Positions 17,058 through 26,700 of a stretch of DNA of 33,249 nt are shown here, one piece after another. The notes below the pieces were generated by a model. The model was not told where the DNA came from. It ran no database searches and worked only from the letters and a program-made list of their open reading frames with translations. Position 1 is the stretch's first letter. Every line of letters starts with the position of its first letter. Source of the stretch: Acidimicrobiia bacterium (GTDB lineage: Bacteria; Actinomycetota; Acidimicrobiia; Acidimicrobiales; Aldehydirespiratoraceae). The DNA is taken from assembly GCA_024421095.1 (NCBI GenBank), contig JAHQYM010000018.1, positions 1 to 33,249 of the forward strand, read 5' to 3'. Position numbers and translations under genes: made by a program.

Positions 17058-17391
17058 GACGTCGACGATCTTCACGCAAGATTTCTTCAATACGTTGTGC
17101 TGAACGCAAAGTCAAATCTGGCCGAAACTCAAGCAGTGGCGTATGGCGCATACGCGTGCGCGAACTAACCGCCTTGCGCAAGACACCACTGTGCTCCAAC
17201 AACGCCTCAGCTGCCTCCGCTTCAGCATCCCCATCAAGGGTAGTAAACCAAACAACAGCACGATACAAAGCCCGATCAACATCAACTTCGGTTATTGACA
17301 CCATCAACAAACGGTCGTCATCTAACTGCTCAAGTTCAGATGCCACGATTCGGCGAATCATCTCACCAACCCGGGCCACCCGCTTACTCAT
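17047..17391 (-). CDS. rbfA: Ribosome-binding factor A
   Basis: RbfA is a small KH-like protein that binds the 30S subunit during late 16S rRNA maturation. The 114-residue frame has the family beginning RVARVGEMIRRIVASELEQL, the SITEVDVDRALYRAVVWFTTL strand-helix block and the RTRMRHTPLLEFRPDLTLRSAQRIEEIL end. It begins 5 nt after the infB stop and overlaps truB by 11 nt, so all three are translated from one message. Confidence 0.93.
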   Translation of the reverse strand: MSKRVARVGEMIRRIVASELEQLDDDRLLMVSITEVDVDRALYRAVVWFTTLDGDAEAEAAEALLEHSGVLRKAVSSRTRMRHTPLLEFRPDLTLRSAQRIEEILREDRRRHGD

Positions 17392-17395
17392 CGCG

Positions 17396-19225
17396 CTAGT
17401 TGTCTAAGGAACGCTCAACAAGGCGGTTCTCAAACGTTTCAATAACATCACCCTGTTTAAGGTCTTGAAAGTTCGACAATCCAATACCGCACTCAAAACC
17501 CGCCGCCACTTCACGAGCATCCTCAGCAAAACGCTTCAACGAACTGATCTCGCCCTTCCAAATGATCGTGCCTTGGCGCAGAAAACGAACCCCCGAACCG
17601 CGCTTTATCACCCCATTTAGCACAAAACATCCAGCCACCGAACCGACCCGAGGCACCCTAAAGACCTCTCGCACCTCAGCTTCACCCGTGACAACCTCAT
17701 CAAACTCAGGGGTCAGCATACCCAGCATCGCCGCTTCAATATCTTCCAACAACTTGTAAATGATCTCGTAAGAACGAACCTCAACCTTTTCCGTCTCCGC
17801 CAACTCACGAGCCTTGCGATCGGGACGAACATTGAATCCCAAGATGGTGGCGTTTGAAGCCGCAGCTAGCGCAACATCGTTCTCAGTAATCCCACCCACC
17901 CCGCGATGCACAAACCGAATCTTTACCTCATTGCGCTCCAGTTTGCGCAACGATTCGGTAACCGCCTCAAGCGAACCGTTGACATCGGCCTTCACGACCA
18001 TGTTGAGCGTCGCCGCCTCGCCACGCTGAATCTGACTAAAAATATCTTCCAAGCGAGCGCCACCAGAAAGCGCATGAGCTTCACGCCCGAGGCTTGATTG
18101 ACGCTGCCAATGCTCACGCTTGCTAGCCACACGGTTAGCCAACTTCTCACTAGCCGCAACCACAAACACATCGCCTGCATCAGCCACATCTGAAAGCCCC
18201 AACACCTGCACTGGCGTGGAAGGCCCCGCCTCCGAAACATTCTCTCCGTGATCATCTAGCAGCGCCCGCACCCGCCCCCACGAAGCGCCAGCAACTAACG
18301 GATCACCAACCCGCAAAGTGCCCCGCTGCACTAACACCGTAGCGACCGGCCCACGACCAATATTGAGGTTGGATTCAAGCACCACACCAGTCGCACGGCC
18401 TTGCGGATCACTGCGCAAATCCTCAACCTCAGCCAACAACAACAAATGGTCAAGCAACTCCTCAATGCCCAGATTCTTGAGCGCAGAAACCTCCTGAAAA
18501 ATCGTGTCTCCGCCCCAAGCCTCAGGCACGAGCCCATGCTCAGCCACACCAGCAATCGCCTTTTGTGGATCGGCGTTGTCTCGATCAATCTTGTTGACCG
18601 CCACCAAAATCGGCACTTCCGCCGCTTTAGCGTGGTTAATCGCCTCAATGGTTTGAGGCATTACCCCATCATCAGCAGCCACCATCAAAATCACAATGTC
18701 AGTTGCCCTCGCGCCTCGCGCACGCATCGCCGTAAACGCCTCATGCCCCGGCGTATCAAGAAATGTCAAGCGTTTATTGTTGTGTTCAACTTGGTAAGCA
18801 CCAATATGTTGAGTGATCCCCCCAGCTTCACCCTCAACCACGTTGGCATTACGAATGCGATCAAGCAACAAGGTTTTTCCGTGATCCACATGCCCCATCA
18901 CAGTCACCACCGGTGGGCGCAGCGGCCCATCAGGAGTTTCGTTGGCATCCATCTCAAGCAACTTCTGCAGTTCAACTTCTTGCTCTTCGCCCGGATCGAC
19001 AAGGCGGATGTTGGCTCCGATGTCTTCTGCAAACAACTCAATCATGTCGTCAGACAAGGAATGCGTAGCGGTTAACATCTCTCCCGCTTGAAGCAGAAAA
19101 TGCACCACATCGGCAGCCGTTCGGTTAAGTTTTGGGCCTAAATCTTGCGCCGTGCAAGCACGCTCAATTACCACCTCACCTTGAGGCACGGGAGCATCCA
19201 CGGGCGTGTAATCCGGCACGTCCAT
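17396..19225 (-). CDS. infB: Translation initiation factor IF-2, GTPase and C-terminal domains (3' part of a frameshifted infB)
   Basis: This frame carries the working core of IF-2. A short IF2_N-like helical segment (about residues 25-80) precedes the GTPase with G1 GHVDHGKT near residue 110, [19 protein letters not shown] and NKIDR. Domains II to IV follow ([30 protein letters not shown]). The ATG at 19225 is internal to the real protein. The same frame stays open upstream and reads a credible Gly/Arg-rich linker ending in RRKSRRRRNREELQ, directly joining the core. The proper N-terminus lies in another frame (19168-20433). The full locus, 17396-20433, is one base short of a multiple of three, consistent with a single missing base near 19440-19480. 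Either the assembly has an indel, the gene is truly frameshifted, or translation shifts by -1. Confidence 0.93.
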   Translation of the reverse strand: MDVPDYTPVDAPVPQGEVVIERACTAQDLGPKLNRTAADVVHFLLQAGEMLTATHSLSDDMIELFAEDIGANIRLVDPGEEQEVELQKLLEMDANETPDGPLRPPVVTVMGHVDHGKTLLLDRIRNANVVEGEAGGITQHIGAYQVEHNNKRLTFLDTPGHEAFTAMRARGARATDIVILMVAADDGVMPQTIEAINHAKAAEVPILVAVNKIDRDNADPQKAIAGVAEHGLVPEAWGGDTIFQEVSALKNLGIEELLDHLLLLAEVEDLRSDPQGRATGVVLESNLNIGRGPVATVLVQRGTLRVGDPLVAGASWGRVRALLDDHGENVSEAGPSTPVQVLGLSDVADAGDVFVVAASEKLANRVASKREHWQRQSSLGREAHALSGGARLEDIFSQIQRGEAATLNMVVKADVNGSLEAVTESLRKLERNEVKIRFVHRGVGGITENDVALAAASNATILGFNVRPDRKARELAETEKVEVRSYEIIYKLLEDIEAAMLGMLTPEFDEVVTGEAEVREVFRVPRVGSVAGCFVLNGVIKRGSGVRFLRQGTIIWKGEISSLKRFAEDAREVAAGFECGIGLSNFQDLKQGDVIETFENRLVERSLDN

Positions 19226-20433
19226 CGGTTGGAGCTCTTCACGATTGCGGCGCCGCCGACTTTTTCGGCGCGGCGGACGGCGACCTTGATTCGGCCCACC
19301 ACGGCCACTAGGGGCACCACGAGTATTGGGACCTGCTGCGCCACTCCCAGCAGATGCTGTCGCGCCACGTCCACCCCCAAGGCTTCCTCCGCTCGGCGTG
19401 CCGCTAGGTCGCGGACCACGACTAGACGTTGGAGCACCACTCGGGCTGCGCGTGGTGGTGTGCCTCTCCTTGGTCTGGTCGTGGATGGTTTCCCGGCCGG
19501 CCCTCTCCCCGCCGGGCCCTTCCCCGCTGGGCCTCTCCCCGCTGGGGCTCGACCCGCCGGGCCCCTACCCGCTGGGGCTTTACCGGCTGGGCCCCTACCG
19601 GCTGGGCCTCTACCCGCCGGGCCCCTACCGCCTGGACCTCTACTGGCTGGGGCTCGACCTGCTGGGCCTCTGCCCGACGGTGGTTTGTTCGCACCCTGAC
19701 GACCACCCGTCGAGGTTTGGGCACGTCCACTCGGAGGAGGAGGAATGGAGCGCCCACTTACCGAACGCGGTGGTGGGGGTATGGGTTTACCAGTCTGCGA
19801 TGCCGGTGGGCCATCTTTGGCCTGGCGTTTCGGATCACTTAGCAACTTCTTGATAACTTTTTTTACGACCTTCTTCGTTACTGGAGTAGTCGCTTGTGGC
19901 GAATGCGACGAAGCATCGTCTCGCTTCGTCGGCGCGGCGCTGCCACTTGAAGAAATCACGCGCTTGTGGTCCTCTCTGGGTCTACCTTCAAACGGTTCTG
20001 TGTTTGCGGTTAGGCCCGATGCTTGAGGTTCAGGGTCTGGTGTTTGCGGCGGCGCGGGCTTCAAAGCGGTTTCACTAGCCGGCTTAGCAGGAATGGGGAG
20101 GTTAGCGTCAGGCGCGTCTTGTTTAGTGCTGCTAGCTTGGTTCGGTACGGTGCTAGTAGTGGCGACGCTAGCGGGGGTGGCCGAGGAGACCGCAGCGGCG
20201 TGATTCTCGCTAGGTGTTTTTGCCTCGGAGATTTCTGGTTCTCGTGGCCGCGGGTCGCGGATCATGCCATCTCGTTTTGCTTTGCGACGCACCCGGTCTG
20301 CTTGGGCATCGGCGATGCTTGACGAATGGCTTTTTACGTCGCCTATCTGCAAAGCCTCAGTCAGGGCGAGTGTCTCCTTATTGGAGAGCCCCAACTCCTT
20401 TGCGAGTTCGTAGATCCGAATCTTTGATGGCAC
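19168..20433 (-). CDS. infB: IF-2 N-terminal extension (5' part of a frameshifted infB)
   Basis: Beginning with GTG at 20433, the frame opens with a textbook IF2_N domain, KIRIYELAKELGLSNKETLA (residues 4-23), continuing to about residue 57. A long Ala/Pro/Ser-rich disordered region follows. It includes a lysine block KKVVKKVIKKLL, then twelve GRGPA-type pentapeptides and a short RPRRGTPP stretch. After about 19440 the translation turns into unlike sequence (VVLQRLVVVRDLAARRAEE), which is out of frame. The genuine continuation lies in the frame of the 17396-19225 entry. The true gene therefore probably encodes a protein of about 1010 residues. The 58-bp overlap between the two frames is a consequence of the shift, not a separate gene boundary. 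ylxR, often found between nusA and infB, is absent. Confidence 0.88.
   Translation of the reverse strand: MPSKIRIYELAKELGLSNKETLALTEALQIGDVKSHSSSIADAQADRVRRKAKRDGMIRDPRPREPEISEAKTPSENHAAAVSSATPASVATTSTVPNQASSTKQDAPDANLPIPAKPASETALKPAPPQTPDPEPQASGLTANTEPFEGRPREDHKRVISSSGSAAPTKRDDASSHSPQATTPVTKKVVKKVIKKLLSDPKRQAKDGPPASQTGKPIPPPPRSVSGRSIPPPPSGRAQTSTGGRQGANKPPSGRGPAGRAPASRGPGGRGPAGRGPAGRGPAGKAPAGRGPAGRAPAGRGPAGKGPAGRGPAGKPSTTRPRRGTPPRAARVVLQRLVVVRDLAARRAEEALGVDVARQHLLGVAQQVPILVVPLVAVVGRIKVAVRRAEKVGGAAIVKSSNRWTCRITRPWMLPCLKVRW
19499..19675 (-). repeat. 15-bp tandem repeat, about 12 units, in infB
   Basis: Eleven full units and a partial one, each 15 bp, resemble GGGCCCCTACCGGCT on the plus strand. 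On the coding strand each encodes G-(R/K)-(G/A)-P-A. Unit drift (GRAPA, SRGPG, GKAPA) shows that the array is not brand new. The coding product is a flexible, positively charged linker between the IF2_N domain and the GTPase core. The extreme G+C of the array makes it a likely spot for polymerase slippage and for assembly errors. Confidence 0.9.
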
Positions 20434-20502
20434 GATTTAGCGAGAATCCTTGGTGGTGTGGTTAGGTTAGGTGGCGCGTTAGACCTGTGATCGCGTTGCT
20501 AG

Positions 20503-20528
20503 CGGTTCTCGTGAGAGCACGCGAACCG
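20503..20528. other. Imperfect hairpin in the nusA-infB gap
   Basis: The 169-bp gap between nusA and infB has no gene. It contains CGGTTC and CGTG arms pairing with CACG and GAACCG around an AGAG loop, with one T/C mismatch. That gives six plus four base pairs. No U-run follows in either direction, so it is not a standard terminator. It could be an RNA processing site or an attenuating structure ahead of infB, or it could be chance. Confidence 0.35.
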
Positions 20529-20602
20529 TCAATCAAAGCGCAACGCCTTGAGCCTAGCGATAGGTTTGGGGTTCGCGTTCGTTTGGAGCGTGGCTGCGCC
20601 GA

Positions 20603-21772
20603 TCAGTTTTCTGTAGCTTCAACTTCAGTGGCCTCGGTTGGGGTAGGCGAATCTGTGTCAGAGGCTGCTGCTGCGGCCTCTGCCCAAGCTTCCGCCGACA
20701 CTGTTTCTCCGCCGTCGGCGGGTTGCCAAACCTGTTCGCCGGTCTCTGGATGAATGACCCATTCTCCTTCGGCCCACTCAACTTCACCGTAAGTATCCTC
20801 CTCAGCTAACTGCGTCTCCGACTTGATGTTGATCCCCCAACCAGTTAAACGCGATGCCAAACGAGCATTTTGGCCTTCCTTGCCGATAGCAAGCGAAAGT
20901 TGGTAATCGGGGACAACCACCTCGCAATCACCGCTCTCTTCGTTGGGTCTCACCTCTTTTACTTTCGCCGGTGCCAAAGCTTTCAGAACGTATTCGGCCA
21001 GATCTTCAGAATAAGGCACAATGTCTATCTTCTCGCCACGCAGTTCATTCACAACTTGGCGCACCCGAGCTCCGCGTGCACCAACGCAAGCTCCTACGGG
21101 GTCGACGTTATTGTCGTTTGAGTACACCGCAATCTTGGTGCGGTGGCCCGGTTCACGCGCACACGCCTTAATCTCCACCACGCCATCGGCGATCTCAGGC
21201 ACCTCAAGTTCAAACAAACGCTTGATAAGGCCCGGGTGGGTGCGGCTAACCACAATTTGCGGACCCTTAGCAGTGTTGCGAACCTCAACAATGTAGGCCT
21301 TTACGCGGGTGTTGGAATCGGGGCGCTCGTAGGGCACCTGTTCAGCTTGAGGCAACAGTGCTTCAACCCGGCCCAGATCCAGCAAGGTGTAGCGGGCATC
21401 TGTTTGTTGAATCATCCCGGTAACGATGTCTCCCTCACGACCCGCATACTCCTCGTATTTCAATTCTCGTTCAGCTTCGCGAATGCGTTGAGAAATAACT
21501 TGGCGGGCGGTTTGTGCAGCGATGCGACCAAAGTTGTTGGGGGTTACATCAATTTCTTCGCCAACTGGTTCGCCTTGCTCATCTAAGTCTTGAGCAAAGA
21601 CACGAAAGACCATGGTTTCCGGGTCGATAGTCACCCAGGCATACTCATGGGCACCAGGCAGCCGCTTGTAGGCGGATTCAAGTGCATCAGCCAACGCCGA
21701 AAACAACGCATCAACAGTAATTCCGCGCTCAGCTGCAAGCGCTTGCAGAGCTTCCATCATATCGGAGTTCAT
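20603..21772 (-). CDS. nusA: Transcription termination/antitermination factor NusA
   Basis: NusA binds RNA polymerase and nascent RNA and modulates pausing, termination and antitermination. The domains in order are an N-terminal polymerase-binding domain (MMEALQALAAERGITVDALF), an S1 domain (GDIVTGMIQQTDARYTLLDLG), and two KH domains (DPVGACVGARGARVRQVVNEL, then DYQLSLAIGKEGQNARLASR). An acidic Ala/Glu/Thr-rich tail follows instead of the two extra acidic repeats seen in E. coli, giving 389 residues as in other actinobacteria. The ATG at 21772 overlaps the rimP stop as ATGA. A GGAGG-type Shine-Dalgarno lies about 10 nt upstream. A longer frame to 21874 is not needed. Confidence 0.95.
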   Translation of the reverse strand: MNSDMMEALQALAAERGITVDALFSALADALESAYKRLPGAHEYAWVTIDPETMVFRVFAQDLDEQGEPVGEEIDVTPNNFGRIAAQTARQVISQRIREAERELKYEEYAGREGDIVTGMIQQTDARYTLLDLGRVEALLPQAEQVPYERPDSNTRVKAYIVEVRNTAKGPQIVVSRTHPGLIKRLFELEVPEIADGVVEIKACAREPGHRTKIAVYSNDNNVDPVGACVGARGARVRQVVNELRGEKIDIVPYSEDLAEYVLKALAPAKVKEVRPNEESGDCEVVVPDYQLSLAIGKEGQNARLASRLTGWGINIKSETQLAEEDTYGEVEWAEGEWVIHPETGEQVWQPADGGETVSAEAWAEAAAAASDTDSPTPTEATEVEATEN

Positions 21773-22314
21773 AATGTCGGAGCCTCCCTCATGTTCGTGG
21801 TGTCGAGTTCTCTTACCCGAGCACCTGATTGGTTTTTCAGCCGTTGATTGGTTGGGCGCGTGGTTGGCCCCCATTCAAACACGGTGCGGACTTTGGATAC
21901 TTCGTGGTAATGCAAACGGCGGCAGCCAGCGTCTGTTTGGATCTCAAATCCACTTTCATCAGCGGCCCGCAGTTCGCCTTGCAGGCGCCGCGCTCCCTCT
22001 GCTTGGTTTGTGGGCAGCGTCTTGAGCTTGATTTGTTCACCGAGAGCCGCACGGAAATGCTCAAAGCTGCGTAACGGACGCTCCAGACCAGGGCTCGAAA
22101 CTTCAAGTGTGTAACGCCGTGGAATCGGGTCTTGCGCGTCGAGGCGACGGCTCAGTTGGCGACTAATGCGTTGTAGATCATCAATACCAATGCCACCTTC
22201 TGCGTCTAGGAGTACACGCACAACACCGCCGTTGTCCTCTACATCGTAGATAAACGCGTCCTCAGTTTCAAGGACCGCAACGAGCAGTTCGCGCACCTTC
22301 TCGGTAATCGCCAT
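21769..22314 (-). CDS. rimP: Ribosome maturation factor RimP
   Basis: RimP assists 30S subunit assembly. The 181-residue product has the family blocks VRVLLDAEGGIGIDDLQRISRQLS, LEVSSPGLERPL and the C-terminal SH3-like region ending near VRTVFEWG. A tail of about 30 residues is not obviously conserved. It is the first gene of the rimP-nusA-infB-rbfA-truB-ribF-ribA operon. A perfect AGGAGGG Shine-Dalgarno (22329-22323) stands 8 nt before the ATG, and the stop overlaps the nusA start. Confidence 0.93.
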   Translation of the reverse strand: MAITEKVRELLVAVLETEDAFIYDVEDNGGVVRVLLDAEGGIGIDDLQRISRQLSRRLDAQDPIPRRYTLEVSSPGLERPLRSFEHFRAALGEQIKLKTLPTNQAEGARRLQGELRAADESGFEIQTDAGCRRLHYHEVSKVRTVFEWGPTTRPTNQRLKNQSGARVRELDTTNMREAPTL

Positions 22315-22343
22315 TTGTTGGACCCTCCTAGCTGTTGCGCGGC

Positions 22344-22373
22344 TTTAAAGTAGTTGTTGCCTGACTAGTTGAA
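22344..22373 (-). promoter_or_regulatory. Candidate promoter of the rimP operon
   Basis: In the 66 bp between the ispG terminator and rimP there is a TTCAAC (-35 like, 22373-22368) followed after 15 nt by TACTTT, or after 18 nt by TTTAAA (-10 like). Spacing and match are mediocre. The placement, just after a terminator and just before the operon, is the main argument. Confidence 0.3.
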
Positions 22374-22380
22374 TGCCCAG

Positions 22381-22408
22381 AAAAGAAAAACGTGGCCCTA
22401 AGGCCACG
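22381..22408 (-). terminator. Rho-independent terminator after ispG
   Basis: CGTGGCC and GGCCACG form a perfect 7-bp stem around a 4-nt loop (22391-22408). On the minus strand the stem is followed at once by TTTTTCTTTT. It lies 66 nt past the ispG stop and separates ispG from the rimP operon. Confidence 0.85.
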
Positions 22409-22473
22409 CCTCATCCACACGGGAGGTCTCGAAACGGGACATCAAACGTGGTCAAAAGTTTATCGTTACTCGG

Positions 22474-23715
22474 CTATTTTGCGTCGCGGTTGATCCCACG
22501 GATATTGGAAATAGCCACGCTGGCATTGTTGGCATCAAGGCCGCGCTGGGCGAGATTAAGCTCACGATCTTGGGCGGCTGCTCGGCGCGCGGCTTGCCGG
22601 GTTGAGGATGCCCGAGCGAGCGCCGCTTGCGTTCCGTGCGTGTGGATAAAATCAGCCCATTCAATGAGCGTGTCAACCATCTCAGCCTCGGGCACAACCA
22701 TCACGTTCTCGCCCTTGACAAACAAATGGCCACGCTTGTTGCCGGCAGCTATGCCTAGGTCTGCGTCTCTAGCTTCACCGGGGCCGTTCACCACACAACC
22801 CATCACAGCAACTTGGAGAGGCAACTCTCGTTCACCGAAAGCCTGCATTGCGTCTTGGGCAATACGAAACACATCCACCTCCGCGCGGCCACAACTAGGG
22901 CAAGCAATCAGATCAACATTTTTTCGTTGGCGCAACCCCATAACCTCGAGCAGTTGACGACCTGCTCTGGCTTCCTCCACCGGGTCGGCCGTTAGCGAAT
23001 AACGGATCGTGTCGCCAATACCTTCCGCCAATAACGTGGCCATACCGGCGGTAGATTTCAGTGTGCCAATCGGCGGTGGGCCAGCTTCAGTAACGCCTAG
23101 ATGAAGCGGATAGTCGGTGACTTCAGCTAACTGCCGATAAGCCTCGATCATCAAGGGAACGCTAGATGCTTTCACCGAAATCTTGATTAGGTCAAACCCG
23201 ACTTCTTCAAAATAGGCTATTTCTTGTTGGGCGGACTCGACCATCGCTTCAGGCGTTACCTTCCCCCCATATTTGGCGTACAAATCTGGGTGCAAAGAAC
23301 CGCCGTTAACCCCGATGCGGATAGGTACCTGGCGGTCCAATGCTTCTCGCGCCACGGCCTTAATGTGTTTTGGGTTTCTGATGTTGCCGGGATTGAGCCG
23401 CAAACAATGCACGCCAGCTTCAAGAGCTTCCAAGGCACGCAGATACTGATGATGGATGTCGGCCACGATCGGCACCGGTGAACGTGGGACGATCCGCGCT
23501 AGGCCCACCGCGGCGGCACTTTCGTTGCAAGTGCAGCGAACAATATCGGCTCCAGCAGCTGCTAACGCATAGATCTGGCGCAGTGTTGCTTCATGGTCTG
23601 CAGTTTTGGTCACCGTCATCGACTGCACTGTCAACGGCGCTCCCCCGCCCACGGCAACATCACCGACCATAATTTGGCGAGTATGCCGCCGAGGGAAGCT
23701 GCGTTGATAATCCAC
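22474..23715 (-). CDS. ispG: 4-hydroxy-3-methylbut-2-enyl diphosphate synthase (flavodoxin/ferredoxin)
   Basis: IspG performs the penultimate step of the MEP isoprenoid pathway, reductively opening MEcPP to HMBPP with a [4Fe-4S] cluster. The TIM-barrel opening is GDVAVGGGAPLTVQSMT, then VADIHHQY and CLRLNPGNI. The cluster ligands are Cys272 and Cys275 (CPSCGR), Cys307 and Glu314 (MGCVVNGPGE). Roughly 45 residues after the usual end form a charged Ala/Arg-rich tail of unknown use. Translation probably begins at the GTG at 23715, with no clear Shine-Dalgarno. The gene follows the macroglobulin gene by 40 bp and ends at a strong terminator. Confidence 0.95.
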   Translation of the reverse strand: MDYQRSFPRRHTRQIMVGDVAVGGGAPLTVQSMTVTKTADHEATLRQIYALAAAGADIVRCTCNESAAAVGLARIVPRSPVPIVADIHHQYLRALEALEAGVHCLRLNPGNIRNPKHIKAVAREALDRQVPIRIGVNGGSLHPDLYAKYGGKVTPEAMVESAQQEIAYFEEVGFDLIKISVKASSVPLMIEAYRQLAEVTDYPLHLGVTEAGPPPIGTLKSTAGMATLLAEGIGDTIRYSLTADPVEEARAGRQLLEVMGLRQRKNVDLIACPSCGRAEVDVFRIAQDAMQAFGERELPLQVAVMGCVVNGPGEARDADLGIAAGNKRGHLFVKGENVMVVPEAEMVDTLIEWADFIHTHGTQAALARASSTRQAARRAAAQDRELNLAQRGLDANNASVAISNIRGINRDAK

Positions 23716-23755
23716 AAGCTGAATCTAGCGGCTCTTTGTTGCTCCCGAGATCAAC

Positions 23756-26700
23756 TCACGAGACATCCGCTGTTTCCTCAACCACAACCATATGTGACCT
23801 TGAGCGACCGAAAACCTCTGGAGCGTATATTTCTTCGGCTTTCGCCGGGGGTACCACAAAAACACCTGGTGCTGTTGCTCGCACCACATAACTGTATTCG
23901 TAGGTGCCGGCTGGTAAGTAAGAAGCGAACGCTTCACTGCGATCATCTCGAAGGTTTTCGTGTTCAAACCACCGATTCCACCACCAACCAAAAGCTGAAT
24001 CCGTGTCGGAGTCCGATGGCGAACTCGGCGCTGCAGTCACGGCCAAACTTGAGTTGACGGTTTCAAAACCAGCCGCCAACGGGTCGACTAAGGCCATGTT
24101 GGTGCGTCTACTGTCGTTGACCATGGTCACATTCACCCGCACTTGCGCGCCTAACGCAACATGAACCGTGCCATCTGTATCTAACCAGACATCTTGTGGG
24201 TCATCTACAGCTTCGTAACTGCGTTGCACCACAAACCCGCGATCGAGTGGGTCTTGAGTTAAATTGGCAGGCACATATTGAAGCCCCAAACGATAATAGA
24301 GGCGACCCACTCCGTCATTTTGCACCACTAGGGTTGAGTTGCTTTCGGGTGTCACCAAAGCGACAACTTCGTTCATCGGAACTAGTGTGGCAGCACGATC
24401 GGTGCTACGCCCCGAGAAATCATGCTCCGCCAGGTATTGGCCGCCAAGCCAGACACGAGCAACAAAGTCTGGGACGGTGTCTTCGAAAGCTCTAAAGTAC
24501 TTGTGCAGCGCTAGGGAAACAAAGGAGTTTTCCTGCACATTATTCCAACGTCCTTTGATCCGGCTCGCCAACAAGCCGTTAACCAACTTAGGAATCAGGT
24601 CTGAGTCGGGACGCACAGAAATTAACGCATCTAGCACCAGCGCATCCGTGCGGCGGTCGGAAGCCAAAATTAGGTAGGCATCTTCATCGTAGTCGGTAAC
24701 GAAAGTGGCTGCATTCGCAGTTTCGGTCACACGGTTAGCGAAAATCCTTTCAATCTCTTCTGCGATGGTTGGGTCTTCAACGACCGGCCAAATCCACGCC
24801 AATGCATCTAACCCGAGTTCGCTGCCACGGCTATGCCAAAGTTCCGCGGCACCTCTCGGGTCTTTGTCGCCTCCAAGCGCGCGCACAGCCAGCGCGTACG
24901 CTTCTAAAGTATTCTTGTTCGCTTGGCTGTAACTTGCAGGTGTGTTGTCGCCAACATTTCTCAGAAACATGCTGCCCACGTCCAGCGCCGTTTGTGACAC
25001 CTCATACCCAGCGTCTTTAGCGAGAAGCAGCGCGTGCATCGCTTGAACTGATACATACGGGTCGGGGGGAACACGCAGACTCCAACGGCCAAAAGCGCCG
25101 TCTTCGTGCTGCAATGCAGTTAGCGCCTTGATGTCGAGCCGAACCAAGGAATCTAACTTTTCTGGCGTGGGTAGACCTTCAGCCGAGAACGCTTCAAGAA
25201 CATCACGCAACGCGGCAATCGCCAGAATTCTGCTTGCGTAGGCAGTTGCAGACGGATATCGATAACGAGTCAAGTACAAGACCGCGTCCGTGAGTGCTTG
25301 CAGTGCAGTCGACGAAGTATCGATTTCGAGGCCGCCCACATTGACCAACACATCTTGAGGTTGCTCCAGCGCGTAACTCACGACCCCGGAATCCAAAACC
25401 CCGTAGGTAGCGAATGCTTCACTGCTAGCGGGTGTGTAAACCGGTATTGAAAGTTCTTGAGCATCGGCCCCGCTGGACGACACCGCCGCCACACGTAACC
25501 GAGCGGTGCCGGCGAGATTTGCCGCAGCTCGGAACCGCACCTCCACACGGTCGTTGGCAGGCACCGTCACCCGCCGCCCAACAGCACCTTCAAGAACCAG
25601 GTTAGAAGCCTGCACCACCACGTCTATCTGCGCATCAGTTGCGGTGGTGTTCTGCACGATCACCGGCAACTCAAAGCGATCCCCAAAGTTCAAGAATCTC
25701 GGTGCCGAAGGCCGCACCTGCAATGGCAGACGAGCTGTAATCGTAGAATCCGTCGACCCAAAACGGTCTGGGCCATCAACGGCAATTGCCATAACTCGAT
25801 AACGCGTCAAACTGTCAGGCAGATTGAATGCAACCGTGGCCACGCCATTGGCATTGGTAGTAACGTCTGGATCAAACACGGCTAGAGCATCAAGATTTTC
25901 TCGCACATCTATAGGTACGTCTTGAGCACTTATCGGCGCGGTTTCAGCATCGCTGCTAGTTAGCGCGAAGCTAGTGGCGGGTAAGCTATCGGGAAAGCTC
26001 GCGTCGCTTTCCATGTCGCCAGATGTGGGCGCCGATAATCTTCGACCTCGTGTACTGGAACTTGCGAGCGCAATCGAGTCTCGGCTTCTGCTCAATCGCA
26101 GGCTGACAAACCTAGGTTCGTAAAATACCTCCAACGGGTCAAGCAGTTCGTAACCGGAGACGGCCAACACCGCTTCATCAACCACCACCAAAAGCACATT
26201 AGCGCCTTCAACCACACTACCCTGCGAATCCGTTACCTCAAGTGTCACTTGGGTTCGTGAACCGGGTTCCAGCACGGCGGACTCAGGTGTCGCTAGAACA
26301 TTTAATGCGCGTTGCAGCGGTGGCACCCGCAAGCGAACTTGTCCAGTGGCGAAAGCTGGGCGTTCACGGCTGTCTGTAGGCACCTCACCGTTATCGCCGG
26401 CGCGTACCGCGCTACCAACAAGTTCGATATTGACGGTTAACTCGGGAACGTTGTCGTCGTTGATCGGCACTTCAAGTACCGTCGAGTAATCACTAACTTC
26501 AAACGTTCGAGACTCGATAGAACCATTGCCGGTCACCACCATGAGGCCGCTAGCCGACTCGAACGGTGACAACACTAATATTTCGGCTGTGTCTCCAACG
26601 GCGTAACTTTCGGCATCTGCAACTAGCTGCACCGTCTCAAGTTCAACAACGCTGTTTGGTGATGCGTTTGTGGCACCTGCTACCCAAAGCGACAGTTCGC

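Noticed and set aside
19145-19853. Several long plus-strand frames rich in Pro, Gly and Arg opposite infB
   Set aside because: They are antisense products of the GC-rich 15-bp array. The minus strand has recognisable IF-2 domains on both sides.
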